From Lutraria lutraria (Eukaryota > Mollusca > Bivalvia > Venerida > Mactridae), in the NCBI GenBank assembly GCA_964023205.1, contig OZ026840.1:13496454-13560453 (forward strand): 64,000 nt of DNA. Direction: 5' to 3'. Below the pieces are notes generated by a model that saw only the letters and a list, made by a program, of their open reading frames with translations, was not told where the DNA came from and ran no database searches. This document shows, in pieces, positions 47,201 to 59,139 of this stretch. The translations under genes were made by a program, and so were the position numbers. Numbering within the stretch: position 1 is the stretch's first letter; every line of letters begins with the position of its first letter.

Positions 47201-48807
47201 TTTGAAAATAAAAGACATTATTTCGAGCACTGTTTACGATACAATATTACAGAAATACAGCAGTCTGTAGAAGATTGGAAACAATTAAGTTCGCATTTCT
47301 GCAGAATTCGAAATTGATAGCATGTAATGGAACAGATTTATTAACGTGATTATTATATTTAATTTTTCCACGGGCCGCGGTCTTGGTTAGTGTGTTGTTT
47401 TTATCACTCGGCGATCTAGTTTCGATTCCCGGTCGCGGCAGGTCATACATTTCCATGAAAATTTTGACGAAAATGTCGAATATCCGCCACATGTAGAGAA
47501 GTTGCCGGTTCCTTGAGGAAGTAAGTATATAGTCCAGTAAAACTGGTATAAGTCAAAATCAGATGGCAATGCAAATATCGTAAACTAGCAATACAAAAAA
47601 ATTATATAAAATCTAAACAATCCTCTCCCTCGGATAACTACAATATTAACTACTAGTACACGAATTTCAAGGAGGGTGACGTCATAATCCTCGTGTTGTA
47701 TAATTATGCTAATTTAGTCTGGCTCCTAGCTTCTATTGTAAACGTACAGAAGTCATCATTGAATTCATGGACGATGCGATGATAACCGGGAGCCAACAAG
47801 ATATTTAAAAAAGTGATTCATCAGGATATTGTAATCGATTAATTTAATGCTTATTACGTGTAATTTTTTCTTCGAGCATGTCTGCATGTATGAGATATTA
47901 CATTCTACATAAGTTGAGTATACAAAGAGGCAGGTGATGTCGACTATATAATAGTATGCCTTTTGCTGAACTACTTTTGGTGATCAGATGGGAAACATAA
48001 ATCAAAGTACTGAAAGCACATGGAACTGGAACAACTATAACAACTGTATAGCGGGTGTAGAAAAGCGTTAGTAGTACTTAAGTCTGCATCAAAATTCATG
48101 TGCGAAATATCGTTCGGATTCAAAAACTCACTCAACAAAGAAGTTCAACTTTTGACTGCTTTGTAGTTCCGAACAACAGCAGAACCTCCAGAGCTTTGAT
48201 TAAAAAAGTTTTGATTATAATTAACATAGTGTAATTACTTTTTTACTTATGTCTTTAAAGGTATTATGCATTTTGTTTTGATGATAACTGTGATGTTTAT
48301 TGTGTTATTCCTGACATATAATGTTGATTGACATGGCAAATTAATTTATACATGTTGTTAATTGTATGTATGACTGTATGTATGACCGTATGTGTATGTG
48401 TGTGTATGTGTGTCTGCCTGCCTGCCTGCCAAGAGAAATTGCTCAAACTACTTTCTAGCATCAATATATCAATATTGGTGGTATATCAAATGATATAACA
48501 GTGAAACTAATTACATACCTTTTACAAACAAAGTCCGTGGAACAGATGGGGATGGTAAAATCATCACAGGAAATGTATTGTCTTCATACAAATGACACAA
48601 TTGAAGTGTAGCATCATATGCAATGCCACGTGTCGTTCTGGTAGAATAATACTGATCACATTCAACCACAGACGTAACCTTCATAGATGATACTATACTT
48701 TGTGATACAGCTGTATCAAATTTACTATACTTGATAAATTGGCCGACAGATTCTGATTTACACACACCAAGTAACACGAAAGGCAAAACACACTTTATGT
48801 AAACCAT
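44247..48807 (-). CDS. CTL-2: secreted C-type lectin, 4 exons, paralogue of CTL-1
   Basis: Exons are 48,807-48,519, 47,127-47,078, 46,272-46,161 and 44,461-44,247, with lengths identical to CTL-1 (289, 50, 112, 215 nt) and the same phases. The exon 2 donor is GTGTGT; the others are standard. The spliced frame is open, giving 221 residues. It has a signal peptide (MVYIKCVLPFVLLGVCKS), the PAN/apple-like segment (VVECDQYYSTRTT...LCHLYE) and a C-type lectin domain with the four core cysteines, the NPD loop (WISGNPDNY) and WND. By eye it differs from CTL-1 at about 24 of 96 exon 1 residues but only 3 of 37 in exon 3. None of the three N-glycosylation sequons of CTL-1 is present. Introns hold a large minisatellite (intron 3), a SINE (intron 1) and a microsatellite. 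Confidence 0.85.
45036..45846. repeat. 54-bp minisatellite array in CTL-2 intron 3
   Basis: About 14-15 units of 54 bp ('cctaaatcccattacaacatagtccacaaacctaccaatacgttttataccgtt' and variants; tails vary between 'gtacctctcc' and 'ataccgttcc', and mid-unit between 'cctaccaa' and 'ctcgctta'). Because 54 is divisible by three and the unit lacks a stop in one minus-strand frame, the array reads as a 237-codon open frame with an 18-residue period. This is not evidence of a gene. Only two units exist in CTL-1. Confidence 0.9.
47366..47550 (+). mobile_element. tRNA-derived SINE in CTL-2 intron 1
   Basis: Same family and same intronic position as 19,556-19,745 ('gcggtcttggttagtgtg', B-box TTTCGATTCCCGG, 'gaagttgccggttccttgagga'). 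It marks an insertion that predates the duplication. Confidence 0.7.
48361..48431. repeat. Microsatellite (TGTA/TG)n followed by (TGCC)n
   Basis: Short simple repeats in CTL-2 intron 1, about 90 bp from exon 1. Not present in CTL-1. Confidence 0.9.
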
Positions 48808-50219
48808 GATTTAACTGTCCATTGAAATATTTACATATTTCAGCGAAAAAAGTAGATGACAACCTTCTTGCCTATTTTTAATTTTCTTAATTCGTATTCA
48901 CATCTCAACTAAAATCACAATTCAAACAAGAACATCGAGTCTATTTAAAATTCGCCAAATTTTATTTACGTTGCAAGACGTTACTTAACTTTTACCATTG
49001 AAACGCATGATACAAATTCGCTGAAGTGAATAACAACAATTTCAACTGTCGAGTGCCTTTTTGTCTGTGCATATGATGGCAAACCGACCCTTCCCGCTAA
49101 ACACACAGACCGTGTCACGTGATTTCTTTAGCAACCAGCCTTTTCGGTTTAACTAAAACACGCAATAATGAATAAGTAATAAATCGCTTTTGTGATACAA
49201 ACGATAGAGCCGGTAGTTATAATGCATAAGGTAACAGCTTTAAGCGTAAAGATGGAGGGAACAACAAATGAACAAATGTTTTGAAGGTCTTTCAAAACGA
49301 ATATTATGTAATAATCTATAGACGTAAAACTGAAACATCTACTGTTCCATTAGCTTTAAAATTATCTGTTAAGGTGTTGTTAAAATAAACAATTTGGAAA
49401 GCTTTGATTATTGTTAACTTATTCACTAAAGAATTATACGAGTGTATATGGAACGATAATTAACGCAAACAAATTGTTCATCTCTTATTAATAAGTAGCC
49501 ATACATTAATTCAGTTTCAGAAAATGCTAGCATTTTGGATGAAACGAAATCAACTCATGCATAAATGATTTCACTCGTATGTTACGTGTAAAAGCTGTAC
49601 CACTTTTCTGTTAAAACATAATAATTAATGAATGAACAACTCCGAATGCTTAAACATTGCAAGAGTATTCATCTGCGCAGCACCATTTCAACGTCTTCTC
49701 GTTTGTATGTGTATGGTGATGTTTAAGCTAAGGACTACTAATAAAATCTGATTGATCTACATTTAAATGCGTCAATATTCAATGCTTTCGCCAGTTCGAT
49801 TATTGTATAAGAAATATATTGGAAAATAAAATATTATTCATCTGACCCCGGGGATCATTTTAGCAACATTGTTAGAGGGTCTCTAGATAGTGGTCCATGC
49901 CAAATATCTAAGTTCTAAACTTAGTGCATTCATACAATAATGTTTTTTATATTCTCCTTTGTAGATCTAACAAATTTGCTAAATTAGTATCCCTGAGGTT
50001 ATAATTGGCCCGAGGGTCTCTAGATGTTGCTTATTTAGAACAAAATGACACCCAAATACTTTAAAATGTCCATAAAGATAATAGTTTTCATTTCTCTAGG
50101 CTGACCTACAGATTTGACTGCATATATATATTCTGTGTCACATTTTGTTTGGTTCAAAATGTTTTTACATATGTGTCAGTTCCCTATAACCAAATTGAAT
50201 AAGGACCATAAAGATAAAG
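48808..50219. other. CTL-2 upstream region, no other gene recognised
   Basis: Aligns in blocks with 20,610-22,199. Conserved pieces include 'gaagtgaa(t)ataacaattt' and 'atgatggcaa(ac)c', about 200-270 bp upstream of the start codon; they are candidates for shared promoter sequence. Confidence 0.5.
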
Positions 50220-50380
50220 GGTGAATTTTGTATTTAGTGACATGGAATAAACCATGAGGAGCAAAGGATTTAAAGATATTGTATGCAGTGGTCGACGAGT
50301 CAACTCTCTTGATATGACGAGGGTTGTTTATTAAACACGTCTTATTCAAATCACAAAAATGTTTCCCTCAAATATTTAAT
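50220..50380 (-). pseudogene. Conserved peptide remnant near the duplication border (copy 2)
   Basis: Counterpart of 22,200-22,340. The minus strand encodes a peptide with CDLNKTC, NPRHIKRVDSSTTAYNIF and FAPHG. Upstream codons contain stops, so no continuous gene remains. Confidence 0.35.
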
Positions 50381-50683
50381 ACAAAATGAAAAGTATTTTT
50401 TTTTCAATTTAATTTCAGTTTCATATACAGACCAAATTTCAAAAGCAACAACAAAAACTGCAAAAGGCATAGATATATAAAAATGACATATATGAATATT
50501 TATTCAACATGTTCAATAATTAACAACAGTTCAACTTGCATTTACTTTTTCATGAGAGTGTTGAAGTTACAAATGTCTGTACTGCAAGCATCCAGGAAGC
50601 TATTTTTTAAAAACAGTTCACTCACAATACAGTTCCAGTAAAAACTTCTTAAGTCTTTATAATTCTTCTGACACAAAATACTA

Positions 50684-53600
50684 TAACAAAACGACGCGTT
50701 GTGTTTTTGTCATTTATTTAACATTAATAACCCAGGTTCCAAAAATGGTATAATCGTTTTCTAACTCGTCGCTTAATTTCCAGAGGGGCGTAAGAGACAT
50801 TTTGTTGTTACTTTTGAGAAACAAGCCTTTAAAGATTTGAGTGCCCATAACTTTTTGTTACTTACGGGATTTTTCTGATTTTTGCTGTGAAGCTTTAGAT
50901 GATATTTATCTGCTTATTACTAATTTTTCATAAATATCATATATTTCTATATTTCGTAAAACAACAAAGACTGAAACTGAGATACGCCTTTTGGAATTGC
51001 AGGGGCATAACTTGTTAATTCTAAAATGACGTACCTATTTACGACCTTTTAGTACTGATTTATTATGATAAAATGTTATTTATTCCAACTTATGGAACTG
51101 AAATCTCACTGTATTATAATATATCAATGAAATACAAATGTACTAAATAGAAAGTTTATGATTCAAAATGAGTTTTATTGAAACATAACATGTTAATTGT
51201 ATCAATGGAATGTAAAACCGACTATGAGCTCCAGAGTCGCATTTCTGCATTATACAGTAATTAATACAGAATAATAATAATAATATAGCATTTCTAGGCC
51301 ACTGTAACACTATACCTACTAATAATTATAGTGATTATAATATTCTATTGCTGTCATTATTATAAGTATGTCCTTACAATAGTATCATGGGCTGTTTTAA
51401 ATAGTTTGATGGTTAATTTCAAAGACGGTTTTTATGATTGACTTCGAGCAAAATGTGATTTGTCAGTGGAAAAATGTATGCCATTCGAATTTGTACCAAC
51501 AGCTAATTTTGCCGAATTGAATACAGAAAACAGAATTACTTTTTCCGAAATAACATGGTAATGCTAATGACAATTAACGTATGAATATGAAGCATGAAAT
51601 ATATTCCATTGACAGATATACACAAATAGATGATAAAGAATTAACCGTTGGCACTCGGGGGAATGTACAGACTAATAATTTTAAGAAGTTGTTGACAAAT
51701 AACTTATTAGAAGTAGTTCAATTGTGTACTGACCATATATGAGTTTAAGCATTAACAGTAATTAATAAATATGTAATATCAATAATCTGCATTGCAAAAA
51801 TTAACAATCAGTGTTATAATATTGTTGGATTTTACGAAAATTAGTAACAGGAATAATAAGCTGTTAGCATTAATCTGTATTGCAAGAATACATTATAATA
51901 ACATAATATCAATAGTCGATACGTGTACAAAATGTTACATCGATAGTTAATACTTAAACATAGCATAATTAAATGTCGGTTAATAAACAAATGCTCATAA
52001 ACAGCTACTTACACAACTCGTGTAGTGGCTACATGCAATTTGAAAGTAACACTCACTGACAAAACTGGCTGAACAGATTTTCTGTAATTCGTGTGTTCAC
52101 CACTAGATTGGGTAATAAACTAAGAATGTTTTAAGTCAACATGATGATTATACCGTTAGGTAAGCAAATATTGTTCCAGATTATCTTTCGTCATCTATGC
52201 ATGTATATTCATAATAATCACTGAAGTTTTAGACACTCCCCTCAAAACAACAAAGCAACAAAGTTACAGAAAATAGTTTGCTCAGTGTGCTCGTGTCGGT
52301 CTAAATGAATAGTTTCATTGTTCTGTAGAAGTGTTGGACACCACCAGGCAGATGTTTTAGCATGCTGATATTGTGTAAAAATTATAGACACGTATTATTG
52401 CAACGGGTAAGAGCCTACAAGGCTTTCTCGTACCCTGCTACTGAAAGATACCTGTTTAAGACTTGTCGTCAAACTACAGTTTAACTCTACAAGGAACGGT
52501 TGTAATTTCGTATACCGCAAACATTTCACTCTTGTGAATGGTATTCCATTAGATTTAAGTCAACGAATGGACTTATGAAAGTCACAAGTTTCTGTTTTGT
52601 GGTACGCACAAGTCAGACCATCGACCTGATACAATTATACTTGTTAAGTCTAGCACTCCAGACAAGAAATACAAGTTGAAATAGGCGTATCACTTATATC
52701 GAGCCAAATTAAAGACCCCCGATTTACTTAAAGTAAAAGCCCTGTTTCTGTCTGGAGTAGGGCATTTATATGTTGCATACGGCAACAAAGGTTGCTGTAC
52801 CTTTGAGTGAGATAATATTGTTTCTAAATTTCATTTTGACTAATGTAGTGAATACTGAAAGTCAATAATAGTCCACATGACGGTTAAAATTGCGTACTTG
52901 ATAAGTTCATAAAACCTTTTGCTTATTCTGTTCTTATAGACAATAAGTTCTCGTGTTTCAATGTAAGACAATATGTGAACAAGCACGTCATTTTGAGGAT
53001 CTTAACACACTCCAAAAAAGGAAAATAATACATTGTGCATGTATACTGTACATACGAAAAAATAACAACTGATATATTTAACATTTGCTCTGCTCTTGAG
53101 ACACCAATACCTGTTTTGAACAATTATCTATCCTCTCTTCAGTTCATATTATGCTCTTTCGCACCAGCACTTCGCTTACACAGTCAAAGAAGTCAAACAT
53201 TTTCTTAAAACATGCCGTTCATTATGTAATTCAGTTCACCAGTGTAATGTTACCTTCCCTGATTATTGATACGTACATTAGCTGTAATTACATGATAATG
53301 ATGGTAGATAGTTTTGAGTGAGTTTTGTCGAAAGAAAGGTTTCAAAACTAATATCCGAAATGTAACATATCCGAATAAATATAGTGTAGATGTCCTAAAC
53401 ATTGTACCTTGTATTAGACAGAACCACTATATACCTGCATACAAAGTATTTTCACTGGATAAAGATACAAAAAGAGATTTAATTACACACTTATACTTAC
53501 ATATCCGTACTTTATAATGTTGTAAAAATAAAAACATAAACTAAGAAAATAGAATCTCGGCAAGTAGCGACGCCTTTTTTTATGAATCGCTGAATTTGAT

Positions 53601-53830
53601 TGGTTAAATGTTTACGCCCTTCATGAATTAGTCACAAACGCATTTATAGGTTATACGCCTTATTGGAACTCATAATTACGCTTTTTAAAGCAGTTCCACA
53701 AGGGCATAGACCATACCATCATGTAGAGCTCGAAAAGACGAATCCAACGATACCAAACACTCAATTTTGCCAAAATTTGTGATACGCCCCTTTGGGAATA
53801 GAGCGACGAACTGTCTCTAACTTCTAGTCT
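50684..53830. other. Gene-free region bounded by a long-range inverted repeat
   Basis: TCGTCGCT...GGGGCGTA at 50,766-50,792 is matched in reverse at 53,783-53,809 (23 of 27 bases by eye). Related 'ggg(g)c(g/a)ta' phrases recur inside both ends. The interval could be a 3-kb transposon lying exactly at the right edge of duplication unit 2. No transposase or other frame is recognised, and target-site duplications are not clear. Confidence 0.35.
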
Positions 53831-55092
53831 TAACTCTTCTTCTCTCTCTACTTTTTACCCTGGTGGATGTATCTCTATATATACGAAAACCCAACGGCGT
53901 CGCAGTTTCCAGCCCCTCACGCAGATGTTAGTTGTTTAGACCAGTTGTCTATCATGATACTAATTTTAGATAATAGTTCTTTAAAATATCAAGTTATGGT
54001 TTATCGGGTACAGTTTATATATTTCTATGTCCAATCAACCAATAACATTTCATACTTTATCATTAAACATAGAATGTTCAAGAAATTTCTTTTATCTTCC
54101 CACCAAGTACTGCCAAATATGGGGATTTGTTTAAATGTCAATTTGTACTTGAATGAGTTCCAATTCAACAAATGCATGTATACTACATGTATGACCAATA
54201 CTCACTATTAGTCCCGTCGGTACACTATATTGATCCATACATGAGTATATTAAAAGGCTGTTTACCTACTACATGCATAATTAAGATAATTAATTACACA
54301 TGTAAGCCGACTATGTTACACTCCTCCCATACCTAAGTAATTAATTACTCTTTATTAATGAATTACTTTACTATTTCGAAGAGTCTAACATGGTAAGCTC
54401 CATCCTCCAGGAAATATAATAAAAATATACATTTCATAATCGCATGCAAGGCATTAATCATCGGAAATAAAACACATTCAATTAAAATCAAAGCAAAACA
54501 CATCACTGAATATGAAACATCACAAAGTTCATGTGTAGTTTTCCAATTCCGTGGACAATAAAAGATATAATTAATAAAACATTTAAAACACAGATACGTT
54601 ATGAAAAGAATGAATGAAAAGAATGTCAATGTCTATTTGTCTTTGTCTGTTGTTGAGGTTGGATGTTGGCTTGTCGTTCTATTCTTGTTGTTGGAAAATG
54701 GTTTCTGATTGAGTAATAACGATTTCAAGGACGTGTAATTTAGGTTCTTCTATCGTCGTGGTCGCCATTATTTCTTACTATTGTGGTTGGGTGAGGTCTT
54801 ATTTGGTTGTCATTTCTGTAATATTGTTGCATAACTTCTTGGTCATCTGTCTGTAATAAATCAGGAATTCAGGTTTTTAACTATGTTTCTTCTTGGCAGA
54901 TACTTTAAGAGTATCGTGTCTAAATGTTGTCTTATATGTCGTATGATACTGTTGATGAATGTCCTCTCAGCAGATAATTTGAGATTATCGTGCCTGGACT
55001 AGTTATATGTATCATATTATACCGTCGTTGATGGTTGGTTAATGAAAATGTTGATCACTCTCGTACATGGGTTACAATTATTACAAAATTAT
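53831..55092. other. No gene recognised
   Basis: AT-rich. Two related phrases, 'tactttaagagtatcgtgtct' and 'gataatttgagattatcgtgcct' (near 54,900 and 54,978), form imperfect direct repeats and may belong to the 3' region of the gypsy element whose env-like ORF starts next door. Confidence 0.4.
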
Positions 55093-55680
55093 TTACAAGT
55101 CCACATTTTGTGTATCACTATTACCAAGTAGGGTAATTATCGACGTCATCTCCAAAATATTTAACTTTTCTTCTCCTGCATAGGCCATACACTTCTTTCG
55201 TTCATCACCAGAAGATACATGAATCTTCAAGGCGCCACAGTCGCCTTCACGTTGACGTGTTGGTGATGGCTCTATCACAGTAGAGACTTCCTCGGAACAA
55301 CAAGATGGCTTTGAGACATTCATTGAAGTAAGAGTTTGGTATTCATCGAAATTATCACGGGCAGAGAGATACGTGTTATTAATTAAGTCAATCTCGATTT
55401 GAAGACTCTGAAAAGTCTCAAAGTATCCAGTAAAATTATATTTCTTATACAAGGTCGTCATAGGTCTGAGAATATACTTAGTGAATTCTAGGTCGTCTCG
55501 AATTTTGTCCATAAGCATATGATAGGGCTTTAAGTCATGTATTAACGTAATAAGCCAACATCCGTCATTGGTAAATATTTCGTTTGTCTTCTCAAATATA
55601 ACGTTTTCGTAATTTACAAAAGCATGGGTACAGCCAATAAACATTACAACTACAATGAATCTCAACATCTTCTGAAACAT
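55093..55680 (-). pseudogene. Env-like ORF3 of a Ty3/gypsy element, truncated
   Basis: A 195-codon frame directly downstream of pol on the same strand. It has an N-terminal signal peptide (MLRFIVVVMFIGCTHAF). It is followed by the pattern F-E-K-x-N-E-I-F...W-L-I-T...D-L-K-P-Y, which resembles the N-terminus of env-like proteins in errantivirus-type gypsy elements of invertebrates; this is from general knowledge of the family. It has one N-x-T sequon at 'NNTYL' and further NFT and NVS sequons. The frame stops after 195 codons, without the transmembrane anchor a full env-like protein needs, so it is truncated. Confidence 0.5.
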
Positions 55681-55777
55681 ATAATTAAACGTAGAATAAT
55701 CTTACTACTCATAAAACATAATAAATCGTAACATCATCGTGCTACAATTACACACAGTTATAATTACGAGGTCTGAG

Positions 55778-56275
55778 CTACAGCATGTCAGATATTAACC
55801 TCAAAAGGTATTTAACCTTTGAACTTCTTAAAGAACTTTTAGAAGAGGAGCACACCTTCTTCTGTTTAGTCTTACTACTTTTGTTAATTTCTACAGCTTG
55901 TACAGACATAGATTCGTCTGTATCACTTATTTCCATTTCACTATCTTGACTTGAAATATCAGTGGAACTTTGATTTACATCATTTGTCTTACTTTTTAAG
56001 CGTTTACTTAGTTCTAACAGGGGAACATTTTCTTCATCATCAGAATTATCTCTTTCATGTCTATATTTCTTGGCTAATTTTGCTAAAGGAGTATTTAACT
56101 CGGAGTCTGAATCAGAGCTTGTCTCGGATTTTTGAGAATCATTTTCAGAATCAGAAATATCAGGAGGAATTGCCAATGTAGCTTTTCGCAGATTACAGTC
56201 ATCATTAGTTTTGGAAATCTCCCACTCATCCACGTTTGCTAATCGCAATAGTTCATCAATAGTTTTGATTATTCT
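55778..56275 (-). pseudogene. Gypsy pol C-terminal tail
   Basis: The frame begins around 'LLRLANVDEWEI', which resembles the conserved end of the integrase C-terminal region in gypsy elements. It continues as an acidic, Ser-rich tail (SDSENDSQKSETSSDSDSEL and ENVPLLELSKRL). It is offset from the integrase frame upstream by a shift and apparent small deletion near 56,270. Confidence 0.6.
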
Positions 56276-57257
56276 TATAGTAAACAGGATCACCTATTCT
56301 AAATTCTATGGATTTTGTACCCTTATTTGCATAGTTTGCTTGTCTTTTCTTGGCTTTCTTAAGATTATTTCTTACAGTCACAAAATATTTATATTGTTGT
56401 TCTAATGAAATTTGATGTAGATCGTCACCTTGATATTTTCTACGGGGTTTCATTAAGTTATCAATAGGAAGTACAGCATCCCTGTTATACATTAGAAAGA
56501 ATGGTGAATATTTAGAAGATTCACTTATGTTAAACCTAATTGCTGCTAATGCTTGATTTAAATGCATATCCCAAATTCTTTGCTTTTCTCCTAATCTTTT
56601 AGAAAGTATGTCATGTAAAGTTCTATGAAATAGCTTAACTTTTGCACTGCTTTGTGGGGGATAGACACTTGTCAAAACTTGATCAATTCTTAAATAATCA
56701 AGAGTTTCTTTAACAACTTTATTTACATTTTCTGTTCCATTGTCTGACACAATTTGTAATGCACAACCAAATCTTGGGAATATTTCTTCTATAATCAAAT
56801 GAGCTACAGTTTCACCTGTTTTATCAGGGACAGCAAATGCTTCTGGCCATCCGCTATACCAGTCAACGAATGCTATGATATATTTATTTCCAGCCATACT
56901 AATGGGATACGGTCCTGAAAGATCAAAACTAATTTTTGCAAATGGATTAATTTCCATAATGTCATTATCTTTAGATTGTTCTAAGACCATGTCAAGGCCT
57001 GTCTCACATAATTCAGATCCATCTGGATTTCTTAAATTATCTGTTTCTGGTAGGTTACAACTTGCAAACTGTTTTGTAGAGTCAAGGACATTAATTTCAA
57101 ATAAATTATCATTGACATCGAGAATTATATCATCATTATCCTCATTTATTCTTGGGTTCGAGACATTGTCTCGATGTCTGCTATGTAGGTCAGCTACAGA
57201 ATTGGTTGTACCTGGTATGTATTCAATGGTACAGTCATATCCTGAAATAATGCCCAT
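56256..57257 (-). pseudogene. Ty3/gypsy integrase, damaged
   Basis: Begins with the end of RNase H (IEYIPGTTNSVADLHSRH). It then has a short acidic linker without the HHCC zinc-binding module, and the integrase core: SFDLSGPYP (first Asp), VDWYSGWPEAF and VSDNGTEN (second Asp). At the place of the catalytic Glu, 35 residues after the second Asp, the sequence reads KVKLFHRTL, so the acid is replaced by Lys. The C-terminal GDPVYYKN segment follows, then the frame ends. The missing zinc module and the replaced Glu both indicate a dead copy. Confidence 0.8.
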
Positions 57258-57690
57258 AATTGAATTTTCTTGTTTTGCATAGGTGACTCAAGTAAGTATG
57301 TTAATGGTTTATGATCTGTCCTAATAACAAATGTTGCATTATGCCAGTAACAATCTAATTTTTGCAGTGCATAATGTATTGCATAAGCTTCCTTTTCTAC
57401 AGTAGACCATTTACATTGAGTTTTGCTAAGTTTGTGAGACAGATAATAAATGGGTTTTTCTTCATCATCACATATCTGTGTCAAGCAAGCACCAATACAA
57501 GTATCACTCGCATCTGTGTAAAGTACATAAGGTAACTTCGAATTTGGATTGGCCAAAGGTGGGACAACTGTCAGATTTTCTTTGATGAAATCAAAAGCTT
57601 TTTGATGTTTATCAGTCCATTTATAATGAGCATGCTTTCTAGTCAATGCAATAATTTGTTCTGTTATTTGAAAATAGTTAGGAAATAACT
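57194..57690 (-). pseudogene. Ty3/gypsy RT end and RNase H, truncated
   Basis: Reads FPNYFQITEQIIALTRKHAH and KWTDKHQKAFDFI (RT thumb/connection). RNase H follows: LYTDASDTCIGACLTQ (catalytic Asp), STVEKEAYAIHYALQKL (Glu) and IRTDHKPLTYLLESP (Asp). A frameshift near 57,260 separates it from the integrase frame. Upstream RT palm, protease and gag are absent: similarity ends at about 57,690, so the element is 5'-truncated. The subfamily is different from the 12-kb fragment. Confidence 0.8.
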
Positions 57691-57754
57691 CAAAATCAAA
57701 TGAAGTCACTTTTATGAAAATTGACCTACCTAACAGATAATACAATAAATGCAA

Positions 57755-59139
57755 GAATGTGAATAAGACTAGGGTAACCCATGTTTAGTCAATTCAAATT
57801 GTTATATGATGTTTGCAACTACTATGTTGCAGAAAAAATGGAAAATGTAACCCGCCCCTTTAGGATTTAGTCATGGTGTTTGCAGTTTACCAAAAGTAGC
57901 AAATTGATGAATATCATTAACTGAAGCAGGGCAACACCTGAAATTTTCTCAAAGGTAACTACAATGTATGTGTAATGTCTGCACCAAATTGTAAAAAGTT
58001 TTACCGTCAGGTTTTGAAATTAAAGATATGTGTCAGAAATCCACAGTTACTTGATTTTCGTTAATTAACCATGTATAAATTGCTATAAACTTTTGGAATA
58101 TATCAATTCATGTTCTAAACAGGAAACATTACCTAAAAACTAAAGAAAGAAAAAAGTACGGTCCCAGTTGGATTAGAACCTATGACCCTCAGGAATACGT
58201 CAGTATATCAGTAAAATTCATGAAATTGAGTACTCTTCAAAATGTAGGCTATGCATCCTTAAAGACGTTTGCTACAGTTCGCTACATTTTTCACATTGAC
58301 ATACAGGCAAAATGAAAACCTGATAAATATAATTTTTTAAACTTTGCATGATCGAAGCATATGATAACAGAAACATTCTAAGCGAACAAAAATTGGGGTC
58401 ACTCTGATCTCGTTTTTGAGTTATCTGCTCTTGAATTAGATGTTTTTGCTTATTTTAGTTCATTTCAGTGTCAGATAACTCATACATATATCTCAAGTAC
58501 TACTAGTACCATGCAATAATGGCCTTAGTCCTGCCGAAACCGTATCAACGATCTCTAGAGTTTACTTAACAAATAGTTTTCCCAATGACCAGAAATACAT
58601 TTCCTGTCGGGTAAAGCGAATCACTGACAGCAACGCCTTACAAGCCGCACACTATCTCCGTATTTCTCTTACATTACAAATTGTTTTGCCCAAAATAACT
58701 ATGATATCGCGAATCCCCATTAACTCCTTTGAAAATTAATGACTGTCTGCCGGCACGTTTCTGTCACTATAGGAACGTCGAACTCCCTTTTCTAACTGAC
58801 AATATCATGTTCAACAGATTCCATATTCAAGCCAACACAACACATATCTTTCTCCACATATTTAATGACAAAGTCACGTGGTAAAAGCACATGCGACATC
58901 CAACCACAAATTGTTAATTGTACATAAACGTGCACTGCAATAATATATAGTGACAATTCAATCGTTTTCCTTCTTTTGGACTGAACAAATTCGTCTTGAT
59001 ATTGAGTTTATTACAGAATTGTGATTCTGAGGAAAATATAAAATGATAAATGAGGAAGTTTAATGCTATTTATCGTTAAGTCGGTCAGCAAATCATAATC
59101 ATATTGTTGAGTGTGAAGTTATTTTAACTTTAATTACAG
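57755..59139. other. No gene recognised
   Basis: AT-rich sequence between the gypsy remnant and the HEPN pseudogene. A B-box-like phrase on the minus strand (GGTTCTAATCC near 58,175) is the only RNA-gene-like signal and is not supported by an A-box. Earlier exons of the HEPN gene could lie here but none is recognisable. Confidence 0.4.

Larger units (their letters stand above)
30137..50683. repeat. Segmental duplication, unit 2
   Basis: Collinear with 8,027-22,643. It is about 6 kb longer because of the TIR element at 30,231-33,263, the MITE/foldback nest at 38,824-41,625 and the minisatellite expansion at 45,036-45,846. It lacks the gypsy insertion of unit 1. Similarity stops at about 50,683, just after 'ttcttctgacacaaaatact', matching 22,643. 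Confidence 0.85.

Noticed and set aside
58156..58200. B-box-like GGTTCTAATCC on the minus strand
   Set aside because: No convincing A-box or SINE core nearby; a single 11-bp match is too weak.
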